DNA of 64,000 nt, taken from the NCBI GenBank assembly GCA_951812965.1, contig OX638341.1, forward strand, positions 2,710,438-2,774,437, written 5' to 3'. This DNA is from an uncultured Pseudohongiella sp. (GTDB lineage: Bacteria; Pseudomonadota; Gammaproteobacteria; Pseudomonadales; Pseudohongiellaceae). Positions within the stretch are counted from its first letter, which is position 1. Each line of letters opens with the position of its first letter. The notes under the pieces were generated by a model that saw only the letters and a list, made by a program, of their open reading frames with translations, did not search any database and was not told the origin of the DNA. The translations under genes and the position numbers were made by a program. Shown piece by piece: positions 19,785-32,841 of the stretch.

Positions 19785-21569
19785 ATGAACCACATGAAAC
19801 CGACCGATATCAGCCATCCGGACTACTTCCACAAGGTGGTCGATTGTCAGTGGGCCTGCCCTGCGCATACGCCCGTGCCGGAATACATCCGGCTGATCGC
19901 CGAGAAGCGTTACACCGACGCCTACATGATCAATTGGGAATCGAACGTGTTCCCGGGGATTCTCGGCCGCACCTGCGATCGTCCCTGCGAACCCGCCTGC
20001 CGGCGAGTCCGGGTCGAGGAACAACCGGTAGCGATCTGCCGGCTCAAACGCGTGGCGGCGGATTACAAATCGGATATCAGCGCCCGGCTGCCGAATATCC
20101 CGAAAAGGAAGAACGGCAGGCATATCGCTCTGATAGGCGCCGGGCCGGCTTCGTTGACCGTGGCGCGGGATCTGCTGCCCCTCGGTTACGAATTTACGCT
20201 GTTCGACCGGGACGCCGCGGCTGGCGGCGCCATGCGAACGCAGATTCCCCGATTCCGCTTGCCGGTGGAAGTACTTGAAGAGGAATTGAACTACATCCTC
20301 GACATGGGAATCAATTGCCGTTTCGGTACCGAAATCACCAGTATGAAAGCGCTGCTGGCGGAAGACTTCGACGCGATTTTCGTCGGCACGGGCGCCCCGC
20401 TCGGCAAGACGCTGGATCTCCCGGGCTTTGCAGAAGCCAAAGACAACATTCATACCGGAATCGAATGGTTGGCGAATGTCGCCTTCGAGCATATCGATTC
20501 CATCGGTGAAAATGTGATCGTTCTGGGCGGCGGCAATACCGCCATGGACTGCTGCCGCAGTTCCAAGCGGCTCGGCGGCAAGGATGTCAAGGTCGTCGTG
20601 CGTAGCGGGTTCGATGAAATGAAGGCGTCTCCCTGGGAAATCGAAGACGCCGTGAACGAAGATATTCCGATTCTCAATTTCTGTGTGCCCAAGCGATATT
20701 TGCTCGAGGACGGCAGGCTTTGCGGCATGGAGTTCGAGAAAGTGCGTCGGGAATACGACGAAAACGGCAGAAGGCTGCTGATTCCCACCGGTGACGAACC
20801 CCTGATCCTGCCCTGCGACGACGTGCTGTGCGCCATTGGCCAGGACAATGCCTTCCCCTGGATCGAGCGCAATCTCGGCATCGAATTCGACCGTTGGGAA
20901 CTGCCCACACTGGACAAGACCACGTTCCAGTCCACTCATGAGAAAGTGTTCTTCGGCGGAGACGCCGCGCTCGGCCCCGACAATATCATCACCGCCGTGG
21001 CGCACGGTCACGCCGCCGCGCTCTCCATCCATCTGTTATGCGAGGGCGGGGATGTAAAGGACCGGCCTGCCGACCTGACCACGCTGGACAGCCAGAAAAT
21101 GGGCATCCATCAATGGTCCTACGACAACGATATCAGCCATGAAGTGCGCTATATCGTGCCGCACGCCGCCAAGGAAAAGACGCTTAACGACATTAATGTC
21201 GAGGTGGAGCTCGGCTTCGACGAAGAACTCGGATTCGCCGAGACCCAGCGTTGCCTGAATTGCGACGTTCAGACTGTGTTCACGACCAAATCCTGCATCG
21301 AGTGCGATGCCTGCGTCGATATCTGCCCCACCGATTGCATCACTTTTACGGCGAACGGCGAGGAGAAGGATCTGCGCGAGCGCATGCTCGCGCCCGCGGA
21401 AAACCTCGACCAGGACCTTTACGTTTCCGACACGCTCGGCACCGGGCGCATCATGGCCAAGAACGAAGATCTCTGCCTGCATTGCGGGCTGTGCGCGGAA
21501 CGTTGCCCAACCGCCGCCTGGGACATGCAGAAGTATCTGTTCAACACGGCCAAGGCGGTGAATGCATGA
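19785..21569 (+). CDS. FAD/NAD(P)H oxidoreductase with ferredoxin domains, electron subunit of a 2-oxoacid oxidoreductase
   Basis: The 594-residue protein begins with a GltD-like [4Fe-4S] domain (CQWACPAHTPVPEY, CDRPCEPACRR). An FAD site follows (ALIGAGPASLTVARDL, about 116-131), then an NAD(P)H site (VIVLGGGNTAMDCC, about 245-258). It ends in two [4Fe-4S] clusters (CIECDACVDICPTDCI and CLHCGLCAERCPTA, about 505-580). This matches the FAD subunit (KorC) I recall from Thauera/Azoarcus 2-oxoglutarate:NADP+ oxidoreductases. The stop overlaps the next gene's ATG (ATGA at 21566-21569), so the subunits are co-translated. An ATG at 19794 is an alternative start. Confidence 0.85.
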   Translation: MNHMKPTDISHPDYFHKVVDCQWACPAHTPVPEYIRLIAEKRYTDAYMINWESNVFPGILGRTCDRPCEPACRRVRVEEQPVAICRLKRVAADYKSDISARLPNIPKRKNGRHIALIGAGPASLTVARDLLPLGYEFTLFDRDAAAGGAMRTQIPRFRLPVEVLEEELNYILDMGINCRFGTEITSMKALLAEDFDAIFVGTGAPLGKTLDLPGFAEAKDNIHTGIEWLANVAFEHIDSIGENVIVLGGGNTAMDCCRSSKRLGGKDVKVVVRSGFDEMKASPWEIEDAVNEDIPILNFCVPKRYLLEDGRLCGMEFEKVRREYDENGRRLLIPTGDEPLILPCDDVLCAIGQDNAFPWIERNLGIEFDRWELPTLDKTTFQSTHEKVFFGGDAALGPDNIITAVAHGHAAALSIHLLCEGGDVKDRPADLTTLDSQKMGIHQWSYDNDISHEVRYIVPHAAKEKTLNDINVEVELGFDEELGFAETQRCLNCDVQTVFTTKSCIECDACVDICPTDCITFTANGEEKDLRERMLAPAENLDQDLYVSDTLGTGRIMAKNEDLCLHCGLCAERCPTAAWDMQKYLFNTAKAVNA

Positions 21570-23407
21570 GCAAGCGGAAAACCGGCAGAAGCACGAGGAC
21601 GCTTTCCGGAGTCAACAACTTCGTCGTCAAGTTCGCGAACGTTAACGGTTCGGGTTCCGCCAGCGCCAACAATCTTTTCGCCAAGGCGATCTTCCGCATG
21701 GGCGTTCCGGTAAGTCCTCACAACATTTTCCCGTCCAATATCCAGGGCTTGCCCACCTGGTACGAAGTCCGCGTCAACGACAAGGGTTATCTCGGCCGCA
21801 GGGACGGCGTGGATCTCATGATCGCGGTCAACGAACAGACCATATCCCGGGACATCGAATCCGTGCTCCCGGACGGCTATGTGCTGTACGATTCCTCCAA
21901 GGCGCTGCGGCCGATACGCAATGACGTGAACTATCTGCCGATCCCGCTGAAAGACATCTGCCTGCGTGAATTCGAGCATCCGGGCCAGCGCCAGTTGTTC
22001 CAGAACATCGTCTATGTCGGCGCGCTGGCAGCCTTTCTTTCCATCGACTTCGAGATTCTCACGAGCATGGTCAGCCAGCAGTTTCGCGGCAAGGAAAAGC
22101 TGATCCTGCCGAACGTGCACGCAATGGAACTCGGCTATCAATACGCCAAGGACAATTTCGAGTGCCCATTGCCGATCCGGCTCAAGGCCTCGCGCAAGGC
22201 CAAGGGCAAGATCCTGATGGACGGCAATACCGCGATCGGCCTGGGCTGCGTTTACGGTGGCGCAACTGTTGCTTCCTGGTATCCTCTGACGCCGTCGACT
22301 TCGGTGGTGGACGCCTACGGCAAATACTGCAAGCGGCTGAGGATCGATCCCGGCACGGGCAAGAAAAAATTTTCCATCGTCCAGGCGGAAGACGAGCTTG
22401 CCGCCATCGGCATTGCCATCGGCGCGGGCTGGAACGGCGCCCGGGCATTCACCGCGTCAAGCGGGCCCGGCGTGTCGCTGATGCAGGAATTTCTCGGCCT
22501 GGCCTACTTCGCCGAGGTCCCCGTGGTGCTGTTCAACATCCAGCGCGTCGGACCGTCCACCGGCATGCCGACGCGCACGCAACAGGGTGACTTGCTGAGC
22601 TGCGCTTTCGCATCTCACGGCGATACCCGGCACATCCTGCTGATTCCTTCGACGCCGAAGGAATGTTTCGAATTCGCGGCAAGTTCCTTCGATATCGCGG
22701 ACCGGCTGCAAACCCCGGTGATCGTCATGAGCGACCTTGAACTCGGCATGAACGATCACGTCTCCGACCCGCTGGAATGGGACGATGCGCGAAAATATGA
22801 CCGGGGCAAGGTTCTCACCGCGGAAGATCTCGAAGAAATCGAGGATTACGGCCGCTATCTCGACGTCGACGGCGACGGCATACCCTGGCGCACCTATCCC
22901 GGGGTTCACCCCGAGAAAGGCAGTTATTTCACGCGCGGCAGCTCCCATGACACCATGGCCGCCTACACCGAAGACGGCAATATCTATGCGGAAAACATGG
23001 ACCGGCTGGCAAGTAAATTCGCCGGGTCGGTACAGTATCTACCGCAGCCTGAAATCGTTTCGGAGGGCAGCAAGCGGGGCATGATCTATTTCGGCACCAC
23101 GGCGAGCGCCATTCCTGAAGTACACGACAAACTCGCCAAACAGGGCATCGCGCTAGATACCATGCGCATCCGCTCCTTCCCTTTCCATGAGGAAGTTTCC
23201 CGGTTCATCGACGAGCACGAACTGGTTTACGTGATCGAGCAGAATCGCGACGCGCAAATGAAAAGCCTGCTCAAGATCGAATGCAACGCCACCGACGAAA
23301 AGATGCACTCGATCCTGAGCTATAACGGCGTGGTCACCAGCGCCGACTGTATCGAATCGGCGATTCTGGAAGACTTGTCGGAAATGTCGAAACAGGCTTC
23401 GGCCTGA
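21566..23407 (+). CDS. korA: 2-oxoacid:acceptor oxidoreductase, fused gamma-alpha subunit (KorA type)
   Basis: The 613-residue protein joins a gamma domain (about residues 12-200; VVKFANVNGSGSASANNLFAKAIFRMG) to an alpha domain. The alpha domain has GNTAIGLGCVYGGATVASWYPLTPSTS and the DELAAIGIAIGAGWNGARAFTASSGPG segment. This is the usual gamma-alpha fusion of KorA/PorA-like 2-oxoglutarate oxidoreductases, which decarboxylate a 2-oxoacid to acyl-CoA and pass electrons to ferredoxin or, here, the linked flavoprotein. The start overlaps the upstream stop and the beta subunit follows 14 bp later. The substrate is most likely 2-oxoglutarate, inferred from similarity only. Confidence 0.85.
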   Translation: MSKRKTGRSTRTLSGVNNFVVKFANVNGSGSASANNLFAKAIFRMGVPVSPHNIFPSNIQGLPTWYEVRVNDKGYLGRRDGVDLMIAVNEQTISRDIESVLPDGYVLYDSSKALRPIRNDVNYLPIPLKDICLREFEHPGQRQLFQNIVYVGALAAFLSIDFEILTSMVSQQFRGKEKLILPNVHAMELGYQYAKDNFECPLPIRLKASRKAKGKILMDGNTAIGLGCVYGGATVASWYPLTPSTSVVDAYGKYCKRLRIDPGTGKKKFSIVQAEDELAAIGIAIGAGWNGARAFTASSGPGVSLMQEFLGLAYFAEVPVVLFNIQRVGPSTGMPTRTQQGDLLSCAFASHGDTRHILLIPSTPKECFEFAASSFDIADRLQTPVIVMSDLELGMNDHVSDPLEWDDARKYDRGKVLTAEDLEEIEDYGRYLDVDGDGIPWRTYPGVHPEKGSYFTRGSSHDTMAAYTEDGNIYAENMDRLASKFAGSVQYLPQPEIVSEGSKRGMIYFGTTASAIPEVHDKLAKQGIALDTMRIRSFPFHEEVSRFIDEHELVYVIEQNRDAQMKSLLKIECNATDEKMHSILSYNGVVTSADCIESAILEDLSEMSKQASA

Positions 23408-23421
23408 GTAGCGAGCGAATC

Positions 23422-24477
23422 ATGAGCTATATCGTCAAACCTCGATTCCACCATCCGGGACTGAAGAAAAACGACCTGGGTTACACGCGGCGTGACTATG
23501 AAGGTACGCTGACGACCTTGTGCGGCGGCTGCGGCCACGACTCGATCAGCGCCGCCATCATTCACGCCGTTCACGACATGTCGCTGGCGCCCCATAAAAT
23601 CGCCAAAGTTTCCGGCATCGGCTGTTCGTCGAAGATTCCATCGTATTTTCTCGACCGCTCCCATGGTTTCAATTCCGTGCACGGGCGCATGCCGTCCATT
23701 GCCACAGGCGCCAATCTGGCCAATCGGGAGCTGTATTACATCGGCGTTTCCGGCGACGGCGATACCGCATCGATCGGGCTCGGCCAGTTCTGCCACATAG
23801 TACGCCGCCGTATAAACATGCTCTATATCGTGGCGAACAACGGCACGTACGGCCTTACCAAGGGCCAGCTTTCGGCGACAGCAGATGTCGGCTCGAAGAC
23901 CAAGTCAGGCGAGGAAAGCCAGTACGACAATATCGATCTGGTCAGCCTGGCCATCGATCTTGGCGCGAGTTTCGTGGGGCGCAGCTTTTCCGGCGACAAG
24001 GATCAACTCGTGCCGCTCATCCAGGCGGGCCTGAGTCATCGCGGATTCGCTTTCATCGACGTGGTCTCGCCTTGCGTGACTTTCAACAACACGCCGTTTT
24101 CCGCCCATGGCTACAAGAACACCTGGGAAAATAACGTGGTGCTCAGCGAGATTGATTTCGTACCCATGCGCAAGGAGATAACGACCCGGTATTCGGCCGG
24201 CAAGGAAAAGGAAATCACATTGCATGACGGCTCGGTGATCCACTTGCACAAGACGAGTTCCAGCTACGATCCTTACGACAGGGAAAACGCCCTGCACCAT
24301 GTAAACGAATACAAGAAACGGGGCAAGATCGCCACGGGACTGCTGTACATCAATCAATCGCAATCCGATCTTCACGAGTTGGCCGACACCGCGGACAAAC
24401 CCTTCAACCGGCTTAACGAACACGATCTCTGCCCGGGCGGAGATGTGCTGCAGGACATCAACGAAACCTTTATGTAG
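23422..24477 (+). CDS. korB: 2-oxoacid:acceptor oxidoreductase beta subunit (KorB type, thiamine diphosphate-binding)
   Basis: The 351-residue protein has the cluster/TPP entry motif LCGGCGHDSISAA (about 33-45) and the TPP-Mg motif GDGDTASIGLGQ...NNGTYGLTKGQ (about 111-150). It also has the GIGCSSK segment. It completes a three-gene cassette with the flavoprotein and the gamma-alpha subunit, all on the plus strand with 14-bp or overlapping spacing. It is 10-20% longer than minimal KorB, with a C-terminal extension rich in charged residues. Its 3' end overlaps the convergent djlA by 8 bp. Confidence 0.88.
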   Translation: MSYIVKPRFHHPGLKKNDLGYTRRDYEGTLTTLCGGCGHDSISAAIIHAVHDMSLAPHKIAKVSGIGCSSKIPSYFLDRSHGFNSVHGRMPSIATGANLANRELYYIGVSGDGDTASIGLGQFCHIVRRRINMLYIVANNGTYGLTKGQLSATADVGSKTKSGEESQYDNIDLVSLAIDLGASFVGRSFSGDKDQLVPLIQAGLSHRGFAFIDVVSPCVTFNNTPFSAHGYKNTWENNVVLSEIDFVPMRKEITTRYSAGKEKEITLHDGSVIHLHKTSSSYDPYDRENALHHVNEYKKRGKIATGLLYINQSQSDLHELADTADKPFNRLNEHDLCPGGDVLQDINETFM

Positions 24478-25258
24478 TCCTGGATCTGTTGGCCCTGATC
24501 AATTCGTACGCCGCCTTGATCTCCTGGGCCTTGCGCGTGGCGAGATCCATCATTTCGTCGGGCAGGCCTTTCGCAACCAGCTTGTCGGGATGATGCTGGT
24601 TCATCTGCCGACGGTAGGCTTTCTTCAATTCGGCATCGCTTGCGTTCTCGCCCACGCCCAGCAACTTGTACGCCGCCTGCAACTGCTTTTCGCTGGATTC
24701 GGTTTGCGCGAACTGGGCCTGGCCCGAGATGCGCCCGAGCAGTTGATCGAGTTGCCCGGGCGTGAAACCGAGTTGAGAGGCGATCGTCTGCAGCAGATCC
24801 CGTTCAGCCGCGTCGAGTTGACCGTCGGCAAACGCCGTGGCAATGACGATCTCCAGAAACATCTGCAACAGGGTCTTGCGGCGGGCTGCCTCTTGCCGGA
24901 ACTGGGCCAGCACCTGCAGGAACGGGAATCCGTCCTGCTTGCCCTCGTTGAACAGGTCCACCGCGACCTGGCTCTGGCGCGGCGACAAGCGCATCTGCTG
25001 CATGACGCGTTCTGCCAGTTCGATCTCGCTCCTGCTTACGTGACCGTCGGACTTGGCGATATAGCCCATGATGGAGAAGGTCGCGGTGAAGAAGGCGGTC
25101 TGAACTCTTTCGGTTTGGCCGCGGCTCAGGAATTCGCCGCCGGCGGAATCGAGTCCCGCGTCGAAATAATTGCCGAGCGACGCCCCGAGCAAGGCGCCAA
25201 GCGGGCCACCGAGCATGAAACCGAAAGTGCCGCCGACTACTTTTCCCCACCAGCTCAT
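24470..25258 (-). CDS. djlA: DnaJ-like co-chaperone DjlA
   Basis: The 262-residue protein has an N-terminal glycine-rich hydrophobic segment (WWGKVVGGTFGFMLGGPLGALLGASLG, about 3-29), the membrane anchor of DjlA. A TerB-like helical domain follows (about 55-170), then a C-terminal J domain with YKLLGV and the HHPDK motif that stimulates DnaK. Both architecture and length match DjlA. It faces the cytoplasm and recruits DnaK at the inner membrane. It has no clear operon partner: a family 1 repeat and the ligA end lie upstream. Confidence 0.93.
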   Translation of the reverse strand: MSWWGKVVGGTFGFMLGGPLGALLGASLGNYFDAGLDSAGGEFLSRGQTERVQTAFFTATFSIMGYIAKSDGHVSRSEIELAERVMQQMRLSPRQSQVAVDLFNEGKQDGFPFLQVLAQFRQEAARRKTLLQMFLEIVIATAFADGQLDAAERDLLQTIASQLGFTPGQLDQLLGRISGQAQFAQTESSEKQLQAAYKLLGVGENASDAELKKAYRRQMNQHHPDKLVAKGLPDEMMDLATRKAQEIKAAYELIRANRSRTT

Positions 25259-25298
25259 GGATTGCTCCTTCGACCCGGTAGCGCGGAATCCGTACTGG

Positions 25299-25366
25299 GT
25301 AGGGGCGACACATGCGTCGCCCGCGGGTTTTGCGCGGTGTCGGGGCGCGGCGCGGGCGAGGCATGC

Positions 25367-25377
<11 letters not shown>
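25299..25377. repeat. Family 1 compound palindromic repeat between djlA and ligA
   Basis: The left palindrome is degenerate (GTAGGGGCGACACATGCG), followed by a spacer and GGGCGAGGCATGCCTCGC ending CCCTAC. It lies between djlA and ligA. A further right half (25425-25435) arose by the tandem duplication described for 25367-25484. Confidence 0.9.
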
Positions 25378-28732
<3,355 letters not shown>

Positions 28733-28826
28733 TTGTTTACAACCACACGTACCTGAATTCTCGTTCTGGTCACTTGCTATATCCCCCACTTCGACGAATT
28801 TCTTTAACAAAAAATTTGAGTTTATT

Positions 28827-28840
28827 CACTTTTGTGAACA
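28827..28840. promoter_or_regulatory. Short palindrome upstream of zipA
   Basis: TTCAC-TTTT-GTGAA is a perfect inverted repeat about 95 bp upstream of zipA, in the AT-rich smc-zipA gap (28733-28868). It could be an operator or a chance event. No matching -10/-35 pair with good spacing was found. Confidence 0.25.
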
Positions 28841-28868
28841 AAGGCACACATTACCCATAAACAAGATT

Positions 28869-31800
28869 TTAGGCCGTAGCCATTTCTGCGGCCTCGTCTA
28901 TATCGACGCTGACAACTCGTGAGATACCCGCTTCCTGCATGGTGATCCCCAGCAACTGATTAGCGGTCTCCATCGATATCTTGTTATGCGTTACGAGAAT
29001 GAACTGCACCTGTGCGGCCATTTCCCTCAATAAAGCGGTAAAACGGTTGATGTTGGCATCGTCTAGCGGCGCGTCTACCTCGTCGAGCATGCAAAATGGC
29101 GAGGGATTAAGCTGAAAGATAGTGAAAACCAGGGCGATCGCCGTCATCGCTTTCTCTCCGCCCGACAACAAATGAATACTAACGTTCTTTTTGCCCGGCG
29201 GGCGCGCCATTATGGACACGCCCGCGTTCAGGAGATCTTCGCCGGTTAATTCGAGATAGGCATGACCGCCGCCGAACAAGCGGGCGAACAATCCTTTCAG
29301 GTTCTGATTGATATTGTCCAATGTCGCGCCAAACCGGGCTCGGGTTTCGCCGTCGATTTTGCGCATCGCGTCTTCGAGTGTGGACAAGGCCTTTTCCAAC
29401 TCGTCATTCTGCTTGTCGAGCCAGACTTTTCGTTCCGATTGCTGCTCGAACTCTTCCGCGGCGGCGAGGTTTACCGCACCGATACGCTGTATACGGCTTT
29501 CCAGCTTTTCCAATAATTCCTGGCAGGTTTCCACTGTCAGTTCTTCGGGCAAATCGTCCAGAACCTGTTTCGGAGTCAGCCCGGCCTGCCGGAGACGGGA
29601 AAGCAGATCCTCGCTTTTTACAACGGCGCGTTCGTTCTCCACACGATGCCGGCCAATTTCGTCGATGATGCCGTTGTAGCGATGCTGCAACTGCCGGCGC
29701 ACCTGTTCCCTGGCTTTCAGATTCAATTCCGCTTCCTCGTAGGCGGTTCTGGCTTCCCGTAATTCCTTTTCGACATCGGCATGCTGTTTCAGCTTTTCCT
29801 GAAGCTGCCGTTGCAACTGTTCGCCAGGCTGCCGGGATTCTGCCAACTGGGCCTCAAGAGTCTTTATCCTTTCGGCGTCGCGCTGGACCTGGACCGCCAT
29901 GCGATCCATATTCTCCCGGGTCGATTTCAATTGCGTGCCGAGTTCGTTCTTTTTCAGCGCCAGCTTGTATAACTCATCCTTGTCCCTGGATGCCTGGGCC
30001 CGATGTTCTTCCAATTGTTTCCGATCCTTTTCGCGCGCGAGCGCGTATTCCTGCTGGCGGCCGACATCGGCCTCCATCTGTGTGCGCGCCTGCTCAAGCC
30101 GCCGGCCAGACTCTTCGGCGCTCGCCCGGTCCTGCCCGATCTGGACTTGTAGCTCGCCAAGCTCTGCCTCGATACGTTCACGACGCTCGACATTTCCCTG
30201 GATCCGGGTGTTTTCAGTGGATATTTGCGCGCGTATCCGCTCCAGTCCGGCCGACTTGTCCTGTAAAAGATTCAGGCATTGTTCGCGTTCGTCTTCGGCG
30301 CCGGCCAGCGTGCGGCGAAGTTGTTCGCACTGTTCATCGAGCGTTTTGGAATTTTCTTCCATTGAGACGATTTCAGCCTGCAGGCTTTCGATTACGGATT
30401 GACGCAATACGACGGATTGTTCCCCGTCGGCCTTGCCGATCCGGATCCAGCCCGTGCCGATCCACACACCCTCGGGGCACACGACCGACTCTCCCGCCCG
30501 CAATTCCTGCCGCACCGCCAGAGCGTCCTCCAGACTTTCCGCCCCAAACACGTCGCCTAGCAAATCGCCGAGCGGACGGTCGCTCCGGACTTTGCCGGCC
30601 AGCGGTGGCGGCATGCCGCTTCTTGCCCGCTCCGCCGCGGTTTCCCCTGCGTCCAGCAAGATCAAATCCGTTTTCGGCAGGTCCACCAGCAAGGAATCCG
30701 GTAGTTCATCGAGACAAATTCCCCGAAGCCGTTCCCCCAGCACGAGTTCTACCGCGGCTTCCCAGCCTTGCTCGATCCGCAAGGTCTCGCCGAGTCGGGT
30801 GCTGGCTTCCAGCCCATGGTGTTTCAGCCACTCCCCCGGCATTTCGTCGTCGTTGCCGAGCGCTGCCTGCTGCAAGGCGTCCAGCGAAGCCTTGCGTCCG
30901 ACGGCTTCCCGAATTCCCGCGCGGATGCGGTCGAGTTCCTCGCCGCCGGCCGCCAGCGTCTTACGAGTCTTCTCCACCCCGACCACCGATTGCCCGTGGC
31001 GGTTCCGCAGGGATTTCAATTCCTTTTCCAGTTCGGCCGCCTGTTGCTCCCTTTCGGCAAAACCTCCCGGGCTAGTGTCGAGATCGGCCAATTCGGATTG
31101 CAACCGTTCCCGCCTTTGAAGAGTGCGCTCAATGTTGTTTTCCAACTGCTTGATACGGATCTGCTCTACTTCGGCGATCTGACGCGGCGATTCCGCTTCA
31201 AGGCTGAAGGCGTCCCATTGCCGCTGACTATGCCGCTGACGGTTCTCGGTTTCTTCGGCCAGCTTCGAGGATTCTCTTTCAAGTTTCTCGGCCGCTTTCG
31301 CCTGACTCGAAATCTGCTTGAGTTCACGCTCGATCCCGGCTACCCGGGCGAGATCGGAATCGAGTTCATCCGAAGTCTCGCGCCAGTCGCCCCGCGTTTT
31401 TTCCAGGTCTTCTCCAAGTTGCGCAACCCTTTCCCGGTGATGCTCTAGCGATTGTTCGATTCGCGCGATGTCGTTGCCGATCTGAATGCTCTTGCCCTGG
31501 ATGTCGGAAACGCCGGTATTGAGTTCCGCGTTGTGCGCCCGGCTCTGCTCGATGGCGGCTTCTTCCTCGAGCTGACCGGCAGTTGCCTCTTCCTTGCGGG
31601 TTTCCAGTTCCGCGAGCGTTCGCTCGGAAGCTTCCATTTCCCGGGCCAGACTCTGCCAGCGCATTGCGTGCAAGCGCGCTTCCACGTTGCGCTGCTCTTC
31701 CATCAACTCCCGATAGCGCTGAGCCGCACGCGACTGCCGTTCGAGATGTTGCAGTTGCCGTTGCAACTCGCCGCGCACGTCGGCAAGCCTCTCCAGATTC

Positions 31801-32366
31801 TCGCGGGTCTTGGAGATACGCGTCGCGGTTTCCCGGCGCCGCTCGCGGTATTTCGATATTCCGGCAGCCTCCTCGATGAACACCCGTAACTCCTCGGGCC
31901 TCGATTCGATCAAACGGCTGATCATGCCTTGTTCGACGATGGAATAGCTGCGCGGGCCGAGTCCGGTGCCGAGAAAGAGTTCGGTGATGTCCCGCCGTCG
32001 GCATCTTGTTCCGTTCAGCGAATAGACCGATTCGCCGCCCCGTTCCACTTTTCGCTTGATCGAGATTTCCGCATAACCGGCGTATTCGCCTTGCAGGCGC
32101 CCCTCGGCATTGTCGAAAACGAGCTCCACCGAAGCCAGACCGACCGGGTTCCTCGCTGCCGAACCATTGAAAATGACATCCGCCATCTGCTCGCCGCGCA
32201 GGTTTCGCGGGGAGCTTTCGCCCATGACCCAGCGCACGGCGTCGATCACGTTCGATTTGCCGCAGCCGTTGGGACCTACTACGGCGCAAATGTTTGAGGG
32301 GAAATTGATGGTAGTAGGGTCAACGAATGACTTGAAACCGGCCAGCCTGATGCATTTCAGTCGCAT
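28869..32366 (-). CDS. smc: Chromosome segregation ATPase SMC
   Basis: The 1165-residue protein has a Walker A motif GPNGCGKSN (31-39). Two long coiled coils rich in Glu/Arg/Gln flank a hinge domain (about 510-640). At the C-terminus are the ABC signature LLSGGEKAMTAIAL and Walker B CMLDEVDAPLDDAN. This full-length layout is bacterial SMC, which compacts and separates replicated chromosomes with ScpAB. Having SMC instead of MukB is normal outside the enterobacterial group. It is the first gene of the smc-zipA-ligA run on the minus strand; the start is preceded by a 244-bp region that also contains the antitoxin-like promoter. Confidence 0.97.
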   Translation of the reverse strand: MRLKCIRLAGFKSFVDPTTINFPSNICAVVGPNGCGKSNVIDAVRWVMGESSPRNLRGEQMADVIFNGSAARNPVGLASVELVFDNAEGRLQGEYAGYAEISIKRKVERGGESVYSLNGTRCRRRDITELFLGTGLGPRSYSIVEQGMISRLIESRPEELRVFIEEAAGISKYRERRRETATRISKTRENLERLADVRGELQRQLQHLERQSRAAQRYRELMEEQRNVEARLHAMRWQSLAREMEASERTLAELETRKEEATAGQLEEEAAIEQSRAHNAELNTGVSDIQGKSIQIGNDIARIEQSLEHHRERVAQLGEDLEKTRGDWRETSDELDSDLARVAGIERELKQISSQAKAAEKLERESSKLAEETENRQRHSQRQWDAFSLEAESPRQIAEVEQIRIKQLENNIERTLQRRERLQSELADLDTSPGGFAEREQQAAELEKELKSLRNRHGQSVVGVEKTRKTLAAGGEELDRIRAGIREAVGRKASLDALQQAALGNDDEMPGEWLKHHGLEASTRLGETLRIEQGWEAAVELVLGERLRGICLDELPDSLLVDLPKTDLILLDAGETAAERARSGMPPPLAGKVRSDRPLGDLLGDVFGAESLEDALAVRQELRAGESVVCPEGVWIGTGWIRIGKADGEQSVVLRQSVIESLQAEIVSMEENSKTLDEQCEQLRRTLAGAEDEREQCLNLLQDKSAGLERIRAQISTENTRIQGNVERRERIEAELGELQVQIGQDRASAEESGRRLEQARTQMEADVGRQQEYALAREKDRKQLEEHRAQASRDKDELYKLALKKNELGTQLKSTRENMDRMAVQVQRDAERIKTLEAQLAESRQPGEQLQRQLQEKLKQHADVEKELREARTAYEEAELNLKAREQVRRQLQHRYNGIIDEIGRHRVENERAVVKSEDLLSRLRQAGLTPKQVLDDLPEELTVETCQELLEKLESRIQRIGAVNLAAAEEFEQQSERKVWLDKQNDELEKALSTLEDAMRKIDGETRARFGATLDNINQNLKGLFARLFGGGHAYLELTGEDLLNAGVSIMARPPGKKNVSIHLLSGGEKAMTAIALVFTIFQLNPSPFCMLDEVDAPLDDANINRFTALLREMAAQVQFILVTHNKISMETANQLLGITMQEAGISRVVSVDIDEAAEMATA

Positions 32367-32554
32367 GGATCGTCTTGCCTGTCTCTATCCTCGCCCAGCC
32401 GCTGAACTTGCGCCGGTATCCTTGTTACTTGAAATCGACAGGTACGCGCCGAAGTGTAGCCGAATTGCGCTCGGCATCGCCACTTGTCCGCGAACACCCG
32501 AAAAAAGGGCTCTTGTCACGCTCATGTCAACCTGATGTCACGCTGAACGCAACC

Positions 32555-32581
32555 ATGACAACGCTTACCCTCGAATATAAT
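32555..32581 (+). promoter_or_regulatory. Sigma70-like promoter of the antitoxin-like gene
   Basis: ATGACA (32555-32560) and a perfect TATAAT (32576-32581) are separated by 15 bp. AGGAGG at 32598-32603 and the ATG at 32611 follow. This is a complete expression signal for the small gene that now runs into tRNA-Asp. Confidence 0.5.
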
Positions 32582-32610
32582 CGGAATCGGCAGCCTCAGG
32601 AGGGAATCCA

Positions 32611-32841
32611 ATGCAAAGAATCGACCTGCCCAGGGAACTTGAATACGAACTCGCGCTACTCGCCGCACTGACCGGAAAACCGATCCAGTTCCATGTCCGG
32701 CAAGCGATCCTGGAATATCTGGACGACCTCGAAGATCGAGCCGCAGCAGCGAATTGGTTCGAAGAAGCCGTGGCGGTGGAAGATGGCGGACCGGACGGGA
32801 CTCGAACCCGCGACCTCCGGCGTGACAGGCCGGCATTCTAA
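32611..32841 (+). pseudogene. Truncated ribbon-helix-helix antitoxin-like gene (RelB/StbD type) running into tRNA-Asp
   Basis: The first 55 residues (IDLPRELEYELALLAALTGKPIQFHVRQAILEYLDDLEDRAAAANWFEE) resemble the ribbon-helix-helix DNA-binding half of RelB-type antitoxins. After about residue 57 the frame crosses the antisense of the tRNA-Asp 3' end, so the rest (DGGPDGTRTRDLRRDRPAF) is translated tRNA. The usual C-terminal toxin-binding helix is missing and no toxin gene follows. A strong Shine-Dalgarno (AGGAGGG) and a promoter are preserved upstream. It is therefore either a broken antitoxin or a short repressor; both are inferences. Confidence 0.5.

Noticed and set aside
30433..31448. Long plus-strand frames opposite smc
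   Set aside because: SMC coiled-coil codons create open antisense frames; the peptides are Pro/Arg-rich with no domain.
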